5,570 nt of DNA. It comes from Prevotellaceae bacterium (GTDB lineage Bacteria; Bacteroidota; Bacteroidia; Bacteroidales; Bacteroidaceae). The notes beneath the pieces are model-generated. The model made no database searches, was not told where the DNA came from, and saw nothing but the letters and a program-made list of their open reading frames with translations. Position 1 is the stretch's first letter, and every line of letters starts with the position of its first letter. Positions 1-5,570 of the stretch are shown here, piece after piece. Location of the stretch: the NCBI GenBank assembly GCA_021204545.1, contig JAJPZF010000061.1, forward strand, positions 1-5,570. The letters are read 5' to 3'. A program made the translations under genes and the position numbers.

Positions 1-79
1 AATACCTCTTTGATGAAAGGGGTAATACCTCTTTGATGAAAGGGGTAATACCTCTGTTGCCAAGGGGGTAATGCCTCTG
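1..79. repeat. Tandem 23-bp palindromic repeat array (two identical units, one diverged, one partial)
   Basis: Units lie at 1-23, 24-46 and 47-69, with a partial fourth at 70-79. Units 1 and 2 are identical. Unit 3 keeps the AATACCTCT start and the GGGGT end but differs in the middle. The fourth keeps only AATGCCTCTG. Each full unit can fold on itself: TACCTCTTT, a GATG loop, then AAAGGGGTA, giving a 9-bp stem with one G-T pair. In unit 3 the outer 7 pairs survive using G-T pairs. The unit is not a multiple of three and contains stop codons, so it is not coding. There are no spacers, so it is not a CRISPR array. The array starts at the window edge and probably continues to the left. It lies 38 nt beyond the dnaA stop codon. 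Its function is unknown: it could be terminator-like or RNA-stabilising hairpins, a protein-binding iteron set, or a neutral palindromic repeat. Confidence 0.9.
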
Positions 80-116
80 CGGCGGCGTTAAGGAGTGATG
101 TTGTGGGAGGGCAGGC

Positions 117-1523
117 TTAGCGCTTGCCGTCCCCAAGCATGGCCTCCAGCTCCGCCACCCGCCTCTCGAACGCCTTGTCCTCGGTGAGCTGTCGCTCCAC
201 CTGCTTAACTGCGTGTATGACCGTGGCGTGGCTGCGGCCGCCGATGCGCAGGCCTATGCGGCTGGCGGTGAGCTTGGTGTGCCTGTGGGCAAGGTACATG
301 ATTAGCTGGCGCACTATGACCACGCTGGCCTTCCTGCCCTTTGCCATTATCTCGCTCTCGCCGATGTCGAAGAAGGAGCAAGCCCTGTCGATGATCATGT
401 CGATGGTGACGGTCCGGGTCTGCGCCTTCATTGCCTTGCCCACCACCTGCCGAGCCATCTCCATGTTGATATCCTGGTTGAAGACGAGGGAGTAAGCCAT
501 CAGCGAGCTGAGCGTCCCCTCGAGGTCGCGGATGCTTCCGCACACGTTCCGGGCCACGAACTCCGCCACATCGTCGCCCACCTGTAAGCCGTCCTGCCTT
601 ATCTTCGAGAGCAGTATCTTGCGGCACAGCTCGTAGTCGGGCTTCTCGAGCTCGGCTGAGAGCCCCCACTTGAAGCGTGTGAGCAGCCTCTCCTCCACGC
701 CCGGCAGGCTCTGTGGCGGTCGGTCGCTGGTGAGGATGATCTGCTTGCCGTTCATCTTCAGGTGGTTGAAGATGTGGAAGAACGTGCCTTGCGTTCCCTG
801 AAGGCCTGCGAACTCGTGTATGTCGTCGATGATGAGCACGTCGATGGTCTGGTAGAAGTAGATGAAGTCGTTTATCTTGTTCTCCTGCCTCGCGGTCATG
901 AACTGCACCTTGAACTGGTTTGCGGTGACGTATAGCACGCGCCTCTCGGGGAAGTTCCTCTTGTACTCGATGCCTATGGCGTTCACCAGGTGCGTCTTGC
1001 CCACGCCCGAGCTGCCGTAGATGAACAGGGGGTTGAACGTTGTCTGCTTGGGGTTGGTGGCGATGCTGATGCCCACGGAGCGCAGCAGCTTGTTGCCCGC
1101 TCCCTCGATGAAGTTCTCGAAGGTGTAGCTCTCGTTGAGCTGCGACTGTAGCTCGCTCTCCTGCGAGGGCTTGAGCTTCTTGGTGTGCCGGTTGATGGTC
1201 TCCTTGGCTGTGCTTCCGCGTGTCCCCTCCACGTCGGCGGTCGTGTTCGTGGTGCTGTCCACGAGGATGCGGTACGTGATGATGAAGTCCTCGCCGTAGA
1301 CGCGCCATATAACGTTGTAGAGGAGGTAGCGGAAGCGCTTCTGCTTCTCGAGGGTCTCGTAGATGGCGTGGCTCGGCACACGCAGCACTATCGTCTTGTT
1401 GTCGCTGTCCAAGGAGTCGAACGTGACGGGGGCGAACCACGTGTCGTAGTCCTGCCGCGTGACGTTCACCTTGACGATGTCAAGGCAACGCTCCCACAAT
1501 CTCTCGGCCGAGGGCTTAGGCAT
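117..1523 (-). CDS. dnaA: Chromosomal replication initiator protein DnaA
   Basis: This 468-residue cytoplasmic AAA+ ATPase binds DnaA boxes at oriC, melts the origin and loads the replicative helicase. The length is normal for the family and all domains are present. Residues 1-90 form the helicase/DiaA-interaction domain I, and about 91-130 form a short, Thr/Ser/Gln-rich linker. The AAA+ core follows, with Walker A GSSGVGKT at 170-177, Walker B LIIDD at 230-234, sensor 1 ILTSDRPP at 263-270, the arginine finger in RLLTRFKWGL (R283), and sensor 2 in GSIRDLEGTL (R332). Domain IV, about 370-468, is the helix-turn-helix DNA-binding part and ends with the signature GGRSHATVIHA (428-438). In that signature Ser431 stands where most DnaA proteins have Asp, and the preceding helix (395-405, GRKASVVIVRQ) is less charged than usual. 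The ATG start lies 7 nt after the MCE stop codon, preceded by the purine-rich ACTAAGG. No separate promoter matching TAnnTTTG was seen just upstream, so it is probably the last gene of the amidase-MCE-dnaA unit. Confidence 0.98.
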   Translation of the reverse strand: MPKPSAERLWERCLDIVKVNVTRQDYDTWFAPVTFDSLDSDNKTIVLRVPSHAIYETLEKQKRFRYLLYNVIWRVYGEDFIITYRILVDSTTNTTADVEGTRGSTAKETINRHTKKLKPSQESELQSQLNESYTFENFIEGAGNKLLRSVGISIATNPKQTTFNPLFIYGSSGVGKTHLVNAIGIEYKRNFPERRVLYVTANQFKVQFMTARQENKINDFIYFYQTIDVLIIDDIHEFAGLQGTQGTFFHIFNHLKMNGKQIILTSDRPPQSLPGVEERLLTRFKWGLSAELEKPDYELCRKILLSKIRQDGLQVGDDVAEFVARNVCGSIRDLEGTLSSLMAYSLVFNQDINMEMARQVVGKAMKAQTRTVTIDMIIDRACSFFDIGESEIMAKGRKASVVIVRQLIMYLAHRHTKLTASRIGLRIGGRSHATVIHAVKQVERQLTEDKAFERRVAELEAMLGDGKR

Positions 1524-1530
1524 CCTTAGT

Positions 1531-2424
1531 CTAATCCTTGCTCTTCCTTCCGAAGACGGAGATGTTGATGTACCTTCCGGGGTGCGCCTTCATGTCCTCG
1601 AGCAAGAGGGTGGCGCTGTTTATGGTGTTGTTCAGGTTGCCGTAGAGGGAGGTGTCGTTGAGCAGTAGCCCTATGTTGTTGTCTGGTTCAGTGAGCTTCT
1701 GCGTCGCGCCTCGTAGGTCGTCAAGTGTGCTGTCCACCTTCGAGAGGGTGTACTGCACGTCAAGCTGTGCAAGGTTGGCAGAGAGTGTGTCGATGTTCTG
1801 TGCTGCCACGTCGAAGTTGGCGAGAAGGCGGGGCACGTCGTTGTTAAGGAGGGAGTTAAGCTGCCTTGAGCTTGCGTTGAGGCTCTCTGTCAGAAGGCGG
1901 GTGTTCTCGAGGGTAGCGTTGATGTCAGGGTTGGAGGCAAGGGCGTTAAGGGTTACGATAAGCGAGTCGATATGCCCGAGCACGGTCTCCACCTGCGGTA
2001 TCACGCCTGCGGCAGCGTCCATCAGTCCGCTCACGTCGCTGCCCACTATCGTGTCGTTAGGCGAGAAGCAGTTGGCAGGGTTAGGACCCATCACCATGTT
2101 CAGCGTGCAGCCCCCGAGCATTGCCTCGTCGAGGTGTGCGGTAGTCCCCACGGGTATCTTCACCTTGCTGCTGACGTTTATCCTGACCACCACCTCGCCC
2201 GGGCGAAGGTAAGAGATGTCGTCAACGATTCCTATGTTGAAGCCGTCGGCATAGACGGTGCTGCTCTTGGTCAGTCCCTTGGCGTTCTGGAAGGCGATGT
2301 AGTAAGTGTTGCTGCTCTTGAACAGGTTGACGCCCTTCAGGAACTTGATGCCCAGGAAGAGCAAGACGAGGGCGACGATGCCCGTCAGCCCGATACGTAT
2401 TTCCTTCTTCTTCAGTGTTTCCAT
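1531..2424 (-). CDS. MCE/MlaD family lipid-transport protein, membrane anchored
   Basis: This 297-residue protein is of the MlaD (MCE) type, probably the periplasmic substrate-binding part of an ABC-type phospholipid transporter. A single N-terminal membrane segment (about 11-29, following KKKEIR) anchors it in the inner membrane. The MCE domain covers about 38-114 and includes YYIAFQNAKGLTKSSTVYADG and the loop DEAMLGGCTLNMVMG. After it, about 130-280 is a long, Leu/Asn/Asp-rich helical region of the kind that forms a hexameric tunnel in MCE proteins. The C terminus ends in an HPGRYINISVFGRK segment (281-294), which I recall as common in Bacteroidetes homologues. Cys106 and Cys119 flank the end of the MCE domain and could form a disulfide. 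The start codon lies 11 nt after the amidase stop codon, preceded by AAGAAGA. The MlaE permease and MlaF ATPase partners are not in the window. The fold assignment is secure, but the lipid carried and the direction of transport are unknown. Confidence 0.92.
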   Translation of the reverse strand: METLKKKEIRIGLTGIVALVLLFLGIKFLKGVNLFKSSNTYYIAFQNAKGLTKSSTVYADGFNIGIVDDISYLRPGEVVVRINVSSKVKIPVGTTAHLDEAMLGGCTLNMVMGPNPANCFSPNDTIVGSDVSGLMDAAAGVIPQVETVLGHIDSLIVTLNALASNPDINATLENTRLLTESLNASSRQLNSLLNNDVPRLLANFDVAAQNIDTLSANLAQLDVQYTLSKVDSTLDDLRGATQKLTEPDNNIGLLLNDTSLYGNLNNTINSATLLLEDMKAHPGRYINISVFGRKSKD

Positions 2425-2435
2425 AGTCTTCTTGG

Positions 2436-3200
2436 CTATTTAGGGTTGCCTCTGTAGGCGGCTATTGCGTTGTATATGCTGCGGCTCATCTTCTCCACTC
2501 CCGTGTCGGAGTTGAGGAACTGCTCCTCCTGCCTATTGTTGATGAAGCCGAGCTCAATCAGTGCGCTGGGCATTGAGGTGTTCCTCAGCACGAGGAAGCC
2601 CGCCTGATACACGCCTTTGTTCGTCCTGCCCGCGTAAGAGCCGAACTGCCCTTGCACGAGGTTTGCGAAGCGCACGCTCTGCTTCATGTAGTCGTCCTGC
2701 ATAAGCTCGAAGATGATATAGCTCTCGCTCGAAGTGGGGTCGAAGCCCTCGTACTTCTCCTCGTAGTCGCTCTCGAGCGAGATGACGCTGTTCTCCCTCT
2801 TCGCCACCTCAAGGTTCTCGGCGGCGCGGTGCATGCCTAAGGTATACGTCTCAGTGCCTTGGGCGGAGGTGCCCGCCTTGCCTGCCGCGGTGCTGTTGGT
2901 GTGAATGCTCACGAAGAGGTCGGCCTTGTTCCTGTTCGCTATGTTAGCCCGCTCGTTCAGTTCCACGAACACGTCGGACGTTCTTGTGTAGACCACTTTA
3001 ACGTCCTTCATGTTCTGCTCAATGAGCTTGCCCACAGCCAGTGCTATGCGCAGGTTAATGTCTTTTTCCTTTGAGACGAAGCCCAACGCCCCGGCGTCCT
3101 TCCCCCCGTGCCCTGCGTCGATAACCACGGTGAACGCCCAGCCTGAGGAAGGCAGGAGGGAATAAATGAGGGCAAGGATTATGGTTCGTAGTCCTTTCAC
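2436..3200 (-). CDS. N-acetylmuramoyl-L-alanine amidase (Amidase_3, AmiC-like), GTG start
   Basis: This zinc amidase cleaves the bond between N-acetylmuramic acid and the L-Ala of the stem peptide in periplasmic peptidoglycan, as in daughter-cell separation. With the GTG start at 3200 it has 254 residues. Residues 1-22 form a signal peptide (KGLRT, then the hydrophobic IILALIYSLL, with cleavage near GWA|F). The catalytic domain then begins VVIDAGHGGKDAGALG. The expected metal ligands are His31, Glu45 (KEKDIN) and His100 (SIHTN), with the catalytic Glu216 in PSALIELGFINN. About 110-200 is an insertion containing GTETYTLGMH and SESYIIFELMQDDYMKQSV, in the place where AmiB/AmiC enzymes carry an autoinhibitory helix. 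This suggests activation by a partner protein, which is inference. The reading frame stays open to an ATG at 3260. That start would put 20 hydrophilic residues before the signal peptide and would lie upstream of the likely promoter, so GTG is preferred. It is the first gene of the unit with the MCE gene and dnaA. Confidence 0.93.
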   Translation of the reverse strand: MKGLRTIILALIYSLLPSSGWAFTVVIDAGHGGKDAGALGFVSKEKDINLRIALAVGKLIEQNMKDVKVVYTRTSDVFVELNERANIANRNKADLFVSIHTNSTAAGKAGTSAQGTETYTLGMHRAAENLEVAKRENSVISLESDYEEKYEGFDPTSSESYIIFELMQDDYMKQSVRFANLVQGQFGSYAGRTNKGVYQAGFLVLRNTSMPSALIELGFINNRQEEQFLNSDTGVEKMSRSIYNAIAAYRGNPK

Positions 3201-3217
3201 TTCTTCGGGATTGCCGT

Positions 3218-3250
3218 GCAAAGTTATAGAAAAAGGGAAGCACTCACAAG
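3218..3250 (-). promoter_or_regulatory. Bacteroidetes-type promoter for the amidase-MCE-dnaA unit
   Basis: On the minus strand TAACTTTGC (3226 to 3218) matches the -7 consensus TAnnTTTGY exactly. CTTG at 3250 to 3247 is a near match to the -33 TTTG, and 20 nt separate its TTG from the -7 box. Transcription would start around 3211-3213, leaving a leader of only about 11-13 nt before the GTG at 3200. This is a sequence match only, with no experimental support. Confidence 0.65.
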
Positions 3251-3253
3251 AAA

Positions 3254-3295
3254 CGGCCATCGGAACAGCGCAAAAAAGCCTGCCGCCGATGGCCG
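3254..3295 (-). terminator. Large hairpin, likely terminator of the TonB-receptor gene
   Basis: A perfect 10-bp inverted repeat, CGGCCATCGG (3254-3263) with CCGATGGCCG (3286-3295), begins 37 nt past the receptor stop codon. Inside it, CAG/CTG with flanking G-T pairs and a GC/GC pair extend the stem, ending in a six-base T loop on the minus strand. The tail on the minus strand is only TTTCTT, so it is a weak match to the textbook U-tract. It is placed correctly to separate the receptor transcript from the amidase promoter, which starts 4 nt further on. A binding site for a dimeric protein is the main alternative. Confidence 0.6.
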
Positions 3296-3332
3296 CTTTA
3301 TACCTTTATATTATATAGTGTCGCTTTCGCCT

Positions 3333-5375
3333 TTAGAAGCGGATGTTCCAGCGCGCTCCCGCCATTATCCAGATGCCGGGCTGCGGGATGTTGCCGAGGT
3401 CTTGGTAACGATGGTTGGTAAGATTAGTACCTTGGGCGTAGACCTCATACCGCTTGTCGGTCCATTGCAGCCTCAGGTCGAGCGTCGCGTATGGGTGGTA
3501 GGCTTGCAGTTGGTCGGTTGCCGTAAGTCCGTCGTACACTTGGAACGCTCCCATTCTCTTCTGTACCCTGACGCTCCACGTGGCTGTGAGCTTGCCGTAG
3601 ATGCGGTGGCGGAGGCTTGCCACGAGCTTATGGCGGAGATAGTCGTCGGCGTAAAGGCTCGTGAAGATGTCGTAGCGTCCCTTGCGGCTTTGGTGGATGT
3701 AGGTGTAGCCTATGCGAAGTCGCCGCAGGAACACATTGCTATGGGTCAACTGCGGGAAGTCTATCTGCGCCTCCGCCTGCGCCCCGAGGCCAGCGAGGTC
3801 GAAGTTGTCGGCGTGCGCTGCGTCGTCGGGCTGCTCCTTCACATAGTCAATCATATTGTGTCCTCTGTTGTAGAAGCCCCTCGCCATCAGCTGCAAGCCC
3901 CTCAGGCTGTACGTCGCCCCGATGGATAGTGAGCGGTTGACCTCGGGCTTGAGCTGGTCGTTGCCCGTGATGTCGGGGCTGCTGTAGTACAGGTCGGTAT
4001 ATGAGGGTAGGCGGAAGCCCTTGTTGTAGCTCAGGTACACCTTCCACTGCCGCGTCGGGCGGTAGGCAATGTCCACGCCGGGGTAGAAGCGGAACTTGTT
4101 GTCAACGGCTGTGTTCATATTGGCAAGCACGCCTGCGCTCACCGTCCAGTGCCTGAGGATGATGTCGTGCTCGAGGTTGTAGCTGATGTTAGTCCTGTTG
4201 GCGTGCTTGGTGTACTGCTTCTCGGCTCCGTGCGCCCAGACGTAGTCCTTCTCCTCCATCGGCGTCCCGAGGCTGCTCGACATTATTCCCTCGTTGCGCA
4301 CCTCAGCCCCCATTGCCGTCCGTCCTGCCCACCAAGCGATGTGCGCCCCGAGGCGTGCGCCGTAGACATCGGCTTCGTGGCTGTTGTTCGGAGTGCCTTT
4401 GTGCCATTGATAGTTGTCGTAGGTGCGGTTCCAGTAGACGCTTGGCTGAAGGTGAAGCCTGCCCTTCGTCTCCGCCCCCACGCTGATAAGGTAGCGTTCG
4501 TTCTGCTCCCATTGGTCGTTGCTCGAGCCACCGTAGAAAGTGTTCGCACCATATTCCTTGCGGGAGAAGCCGAACTGCCATCTGAGGTCGAGCCTCTCGT
4601 CCGAGAGGTCGCCTTGGTAGTAGAGCTGTCCCTTGCTCCAAGCGTCGTTAAGCGTGCCGCCGTCGCTTCTTCCTCCGCCTCCGCTAAGACGACTGCTTAC
4701 CCTGCCTTTAGTCCACGACAGCCTGCCGTCAGCTTGGAACGTGCCGTAGCTTCCACCTTCCGCTCCCACGCCGACAGAGTTCTCCTTGTCGCTTCGGGTG
4801 ACGATGTTCACGGCACCCCCGAAAGCCTGCCCGCCGTACACACGGCTTGCCGCTCCCTCAAGCACTTCTATCCGCTCAATGTCTTGGATGCTGACGGGGA
4901 AGTCGGCTGCGAGATGTCCCGTGTGCGGGTTGCTGATGTTGACGCCGTTGAGCAGGATAGTCACCTGCTCGTAAGTCCCTCCGTCGATGCTGATGTCCGT
5001 TTGAATGCCAAAGCTGCCGCGCTGTCGGACGTCAACGCCTGTAGCTGACTTAAGGAGGTCGTTCACACTTTGTGCTCCCGCCTCGGCAATCTCCTCGCGG
5101 CTCAGCACGCTCACTATGCGTGCCGCCTGAAGCTGCGTCAGCGGCGCCATCGAGCCGGAGACGGTGACCTCCTCAAGTTGCCGCTCCTCTCCTTGGGTTT
5201 CCTGAGCCGCCATCGAGCGTATCTCCGCCCTTACGGGAGTGACCGTCGCAAGGGTTGCGGCAGCGAGCACGCCTATGCGTATCTGCTTCCCAAGGCTTGC
5301 GAATGCGCTGTAGCCCTTGTTCGAGTAATGGCGCCAGGTGACCACGTTGGCTTTACCTGTCTTGTTGTTGTACAT
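3333..5375 (-). CDS. TonB-dependent outer-membrane receptor, BtuB-like
   Basis: This 680-residue protein is a TonB-gated importer, predicted to sit in the outer membrane as a 22-strand barrel with a plug. Its N terminus is unusually long. A polar stretch rich in aromatic and basic residues (14-35, WRHYSNKGYSAFASLG and on) precedes the hydrophobic core 35-47, with cleavage near VRA|E at 50. A likely TonB box is LEEVTVSG (67-74). The plug covers about 80-195 and shows QSVNDLLKSATGVDVRQRG, QVTILLNGVNISNPHTGHL, IERIEVLEGAASRVYG and FGGAVNIVTR. The barrel follows, with NKGFRLPSYTDLYY (451-464) and LKPE (475-478), and it ends in the usual C-terminal Phe (WNIRF), needed for BAM-mediated assembly. 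The closest family by wording is COG4206, vitamin B12 receptor-like. The ligand is not certain: no cobalamin riboswitch was found upstream and no btuCDF or cobalamin genes are in the window, so another ligand is possible. It appears to be transcribed alone. Confidence 0.93.
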   Translation of the reverse strand: MYNNKTGKANVVTWRHYSNKGYSAFASLGKQIRIGVLAAATLATVTPVRAEIRSMAAQETQGEERQLEEVTVSGSMAPLTQLQAARIVSVLSREEIAEAGAQSVNDLLKSATGVDVRQRGSFGIQTDISIDGGTYEQVTILLNGVNISNPHTGHLAADFPVSIQDIERIEVLEGAASRVYGGQAFGGAVNIVTRSDKENSVGVGAEGGSYGTFQADGRLSWTKGRVSSRLSGGGGRSDGGTLNDAWSKGQLYYQGDLSDERLDLRWQFGFSRKEYGANTFYGGSSNDQWEQNERYLISVGAETKGRLHLQPSVYWNRTYDNYQWHKGTPNNSHEADVYGARLGAHIAWWAGRTAMGAEVRNEGIMSSSLGTPMEEKDYVWAHGAEKQYTKHANRTNISYNLEHDIILRHWTVSAGVLANMNTAVDNKFRFYPGVDIAYRPTRQWKVYLSYNKGFRLPSYTDLYYSSPDITGNDQLKPEVNRSLSIGATYSLRGLQLMARGFYNRGHNMIDYVKEQPDDAAHADNFDLAGLGAQAEAQIDFPQLTHSNVFLRRLRIGYTYIHQSRKGRYDIFTSLYADDYLRHKLVASLRHRIYGKLTATWSVRVQKRMGAFQVYDGLTATDQLQAYHPYATLDLRLQWTDKRYEVYAQGTNLTNHRYQDLGNIPQPGIWIMAGARWNIRF

Positions 5376-5418
5376 ATAATAAGGATTAAGCCCCCACGCT
5401 CCGTTGCCTGAGGGTAGG

Positions 5419-5427
5419 GCAAAGGTA
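5419..5427 (-). promoter_or_regulatory. -7 promoter box for the TonB-receptor gene (no clear -33)
   Basis: Minus-strand TACCTTTGC (5427 to 5419) matches the Bacteroidetes -7 consensus TAnnTTTGY. It would give a leader of roughly 35-40 nt before the ATG at 5375. No TTG or TTTG is found at the expected distance of about 20 nt upstream. The promoter may therefore be weak or need an activator, or the match may be chance. Confidence 0.5.
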
Positions 5428-5499
5428 GGTCATTCCCTTGTGTGGGCGGTCTTAAGCCTGCATTAAAGCACCTCTGCGCCCTCTTTTTGGCATCTTTCC

Positions 5500-5530
5500 T
5501 TGCCAGTATGCCTGCCTTTGCCTACTTTTG
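5500..5530 (+). promoter_or_regulatory. Promoter for a divergent plus-strand gene
   Basis: TTG at 5500-5502 and TACTTTTG at 5523-5530 (TAnnTTTG) are separated by 20 nt, the same spacing as in the amidase promoter. Transcription would start near 5537, about 16 nt before the ATG at 5553. It shares the 177-nt divergent intergenic region with the TonB-receptor promoter. Confidence 0.55.
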
Positions 5531-5552
5531 GCGGCAGATAACCTTAAGCCTT

Positions 5553-5570
5553 ATGAAGAAGCTCCTTACC
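5553..5570 (+). CDS. Start of a divergent gene, cut by the window edge
   Basis: Six codons are visible, reading MKKLLT, which resembles the start of a signal peptide or lipoprotein leader (two Lys then Leu). The ATG follows a well-spaced promoter-like element at 5500-5530. The gene runs out of the window, so its product cannot be named. If the call is right, it is transcribed divergently from the TonB receptor and could be an exported protein related to the same uptake function, but that is only inference. Confidence 0.45.

Noticed and set aside
1..79. CRISPR array
   Set aside because: The 23-bp units abut directly without unique spacers, and no cas genes are present.
205..1440. A 411-codon open frame on the minus strand overlapping dnaA in another frame
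   Set aside because: Its translation is low-complexity, rich in Arg, His, Pro and Gln with no recognisable motif, and it lies wholly inside an intact dnaA. It results from GC-rich codon use.
3201..3260. N-terminal extension of the amidase from the ATG at 3260
   Set aside because: It would put 20 polar residues before a clear signal peptide, lies within the terminator stem, and starts upstream of a well-matched promoter.
3365..3373. TTATCCAGA, one mismatch from a DnaA box
   Set aside because: It is a single copy inside the conserved C-terminal coding region of the TonB receptor, with no further boxes clustered nearby.
4149..5048. A 299-codon plus-strand open frame antisense to the TonB receptor
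   Set aside because: It is rich in Val, Ala and Arg, shows no domain or signal features, and is covered by a complete conserved receptor. It is a shadow frame.
5376..5552. Cobalamin riboswitch upstream of the BtuB-like receptor
   Set aside because: GGGAATGACC superficially resembles part of the conserved core, but no B12 box or matching paired elements were found and the predicted leader is too short.

Overview
The window looks like a piece of a Bacteroidales chromosome with fairly high GC, most likely from Prevotellaceae. Three things point there: a DnaA with Bacteroidetes-type AAA+ wording, an adjacent amidase plus MCE (MlaD-like) gene pair, and three promoter-like elements matching the Bacteroidetes -7 consensus TAnnTTTG, two of them with a TTG about 20 nt upstream. 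The genus is inference, and no 16S or other marker is present.

Layout, left to right. Positions 1-79 hold a tandem array of 23-bp, internally palindromic repeats that runs off the left edge. Then come three genes on the minus strand, spaced 11 and 7 nt apart. In transcription order they are a periplasmic N-acetylmuramoyl-L-alanine amidase (3200 to 2436), an inner-membrane-anchored MCE/MlaD-like lipid-transport protein (2424 to 1531) and the replication initiator dnaA (1523 to 117). Their likely promoter lies at 3218-3250. It abuts a strong hairpin at 3254-3295 that probably ends the upstream unit. That upstream unit is a BtuB-like TonB-dependent outer-membrane receptor, also on the minus strand (5375 to 3333). 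At the right edge a divergent plus-strand gene begins at 5553 with its own promoter, and only six codons are visible.

How the genes relate: the amidase remodels peptidoglycan, the MCE protein probably shuttles lipid between membranes, and the receptor imports a scarce ligand across the outer membrane. So envelope functions sit directly upstream of the gene that controls initiation of chromosome replication. No dnaN, recF or clear oriC (DnaA-box cluster or AT-rich unwinding element) is visible. I found no convincing previously undescribed multi-gene system. The observations most worth checking are the palindromic 23-bp array behind dnaA, the apparent cotranscription of dnaA with envelope genes, and the altered DNA-recognition residues of this DnaA.
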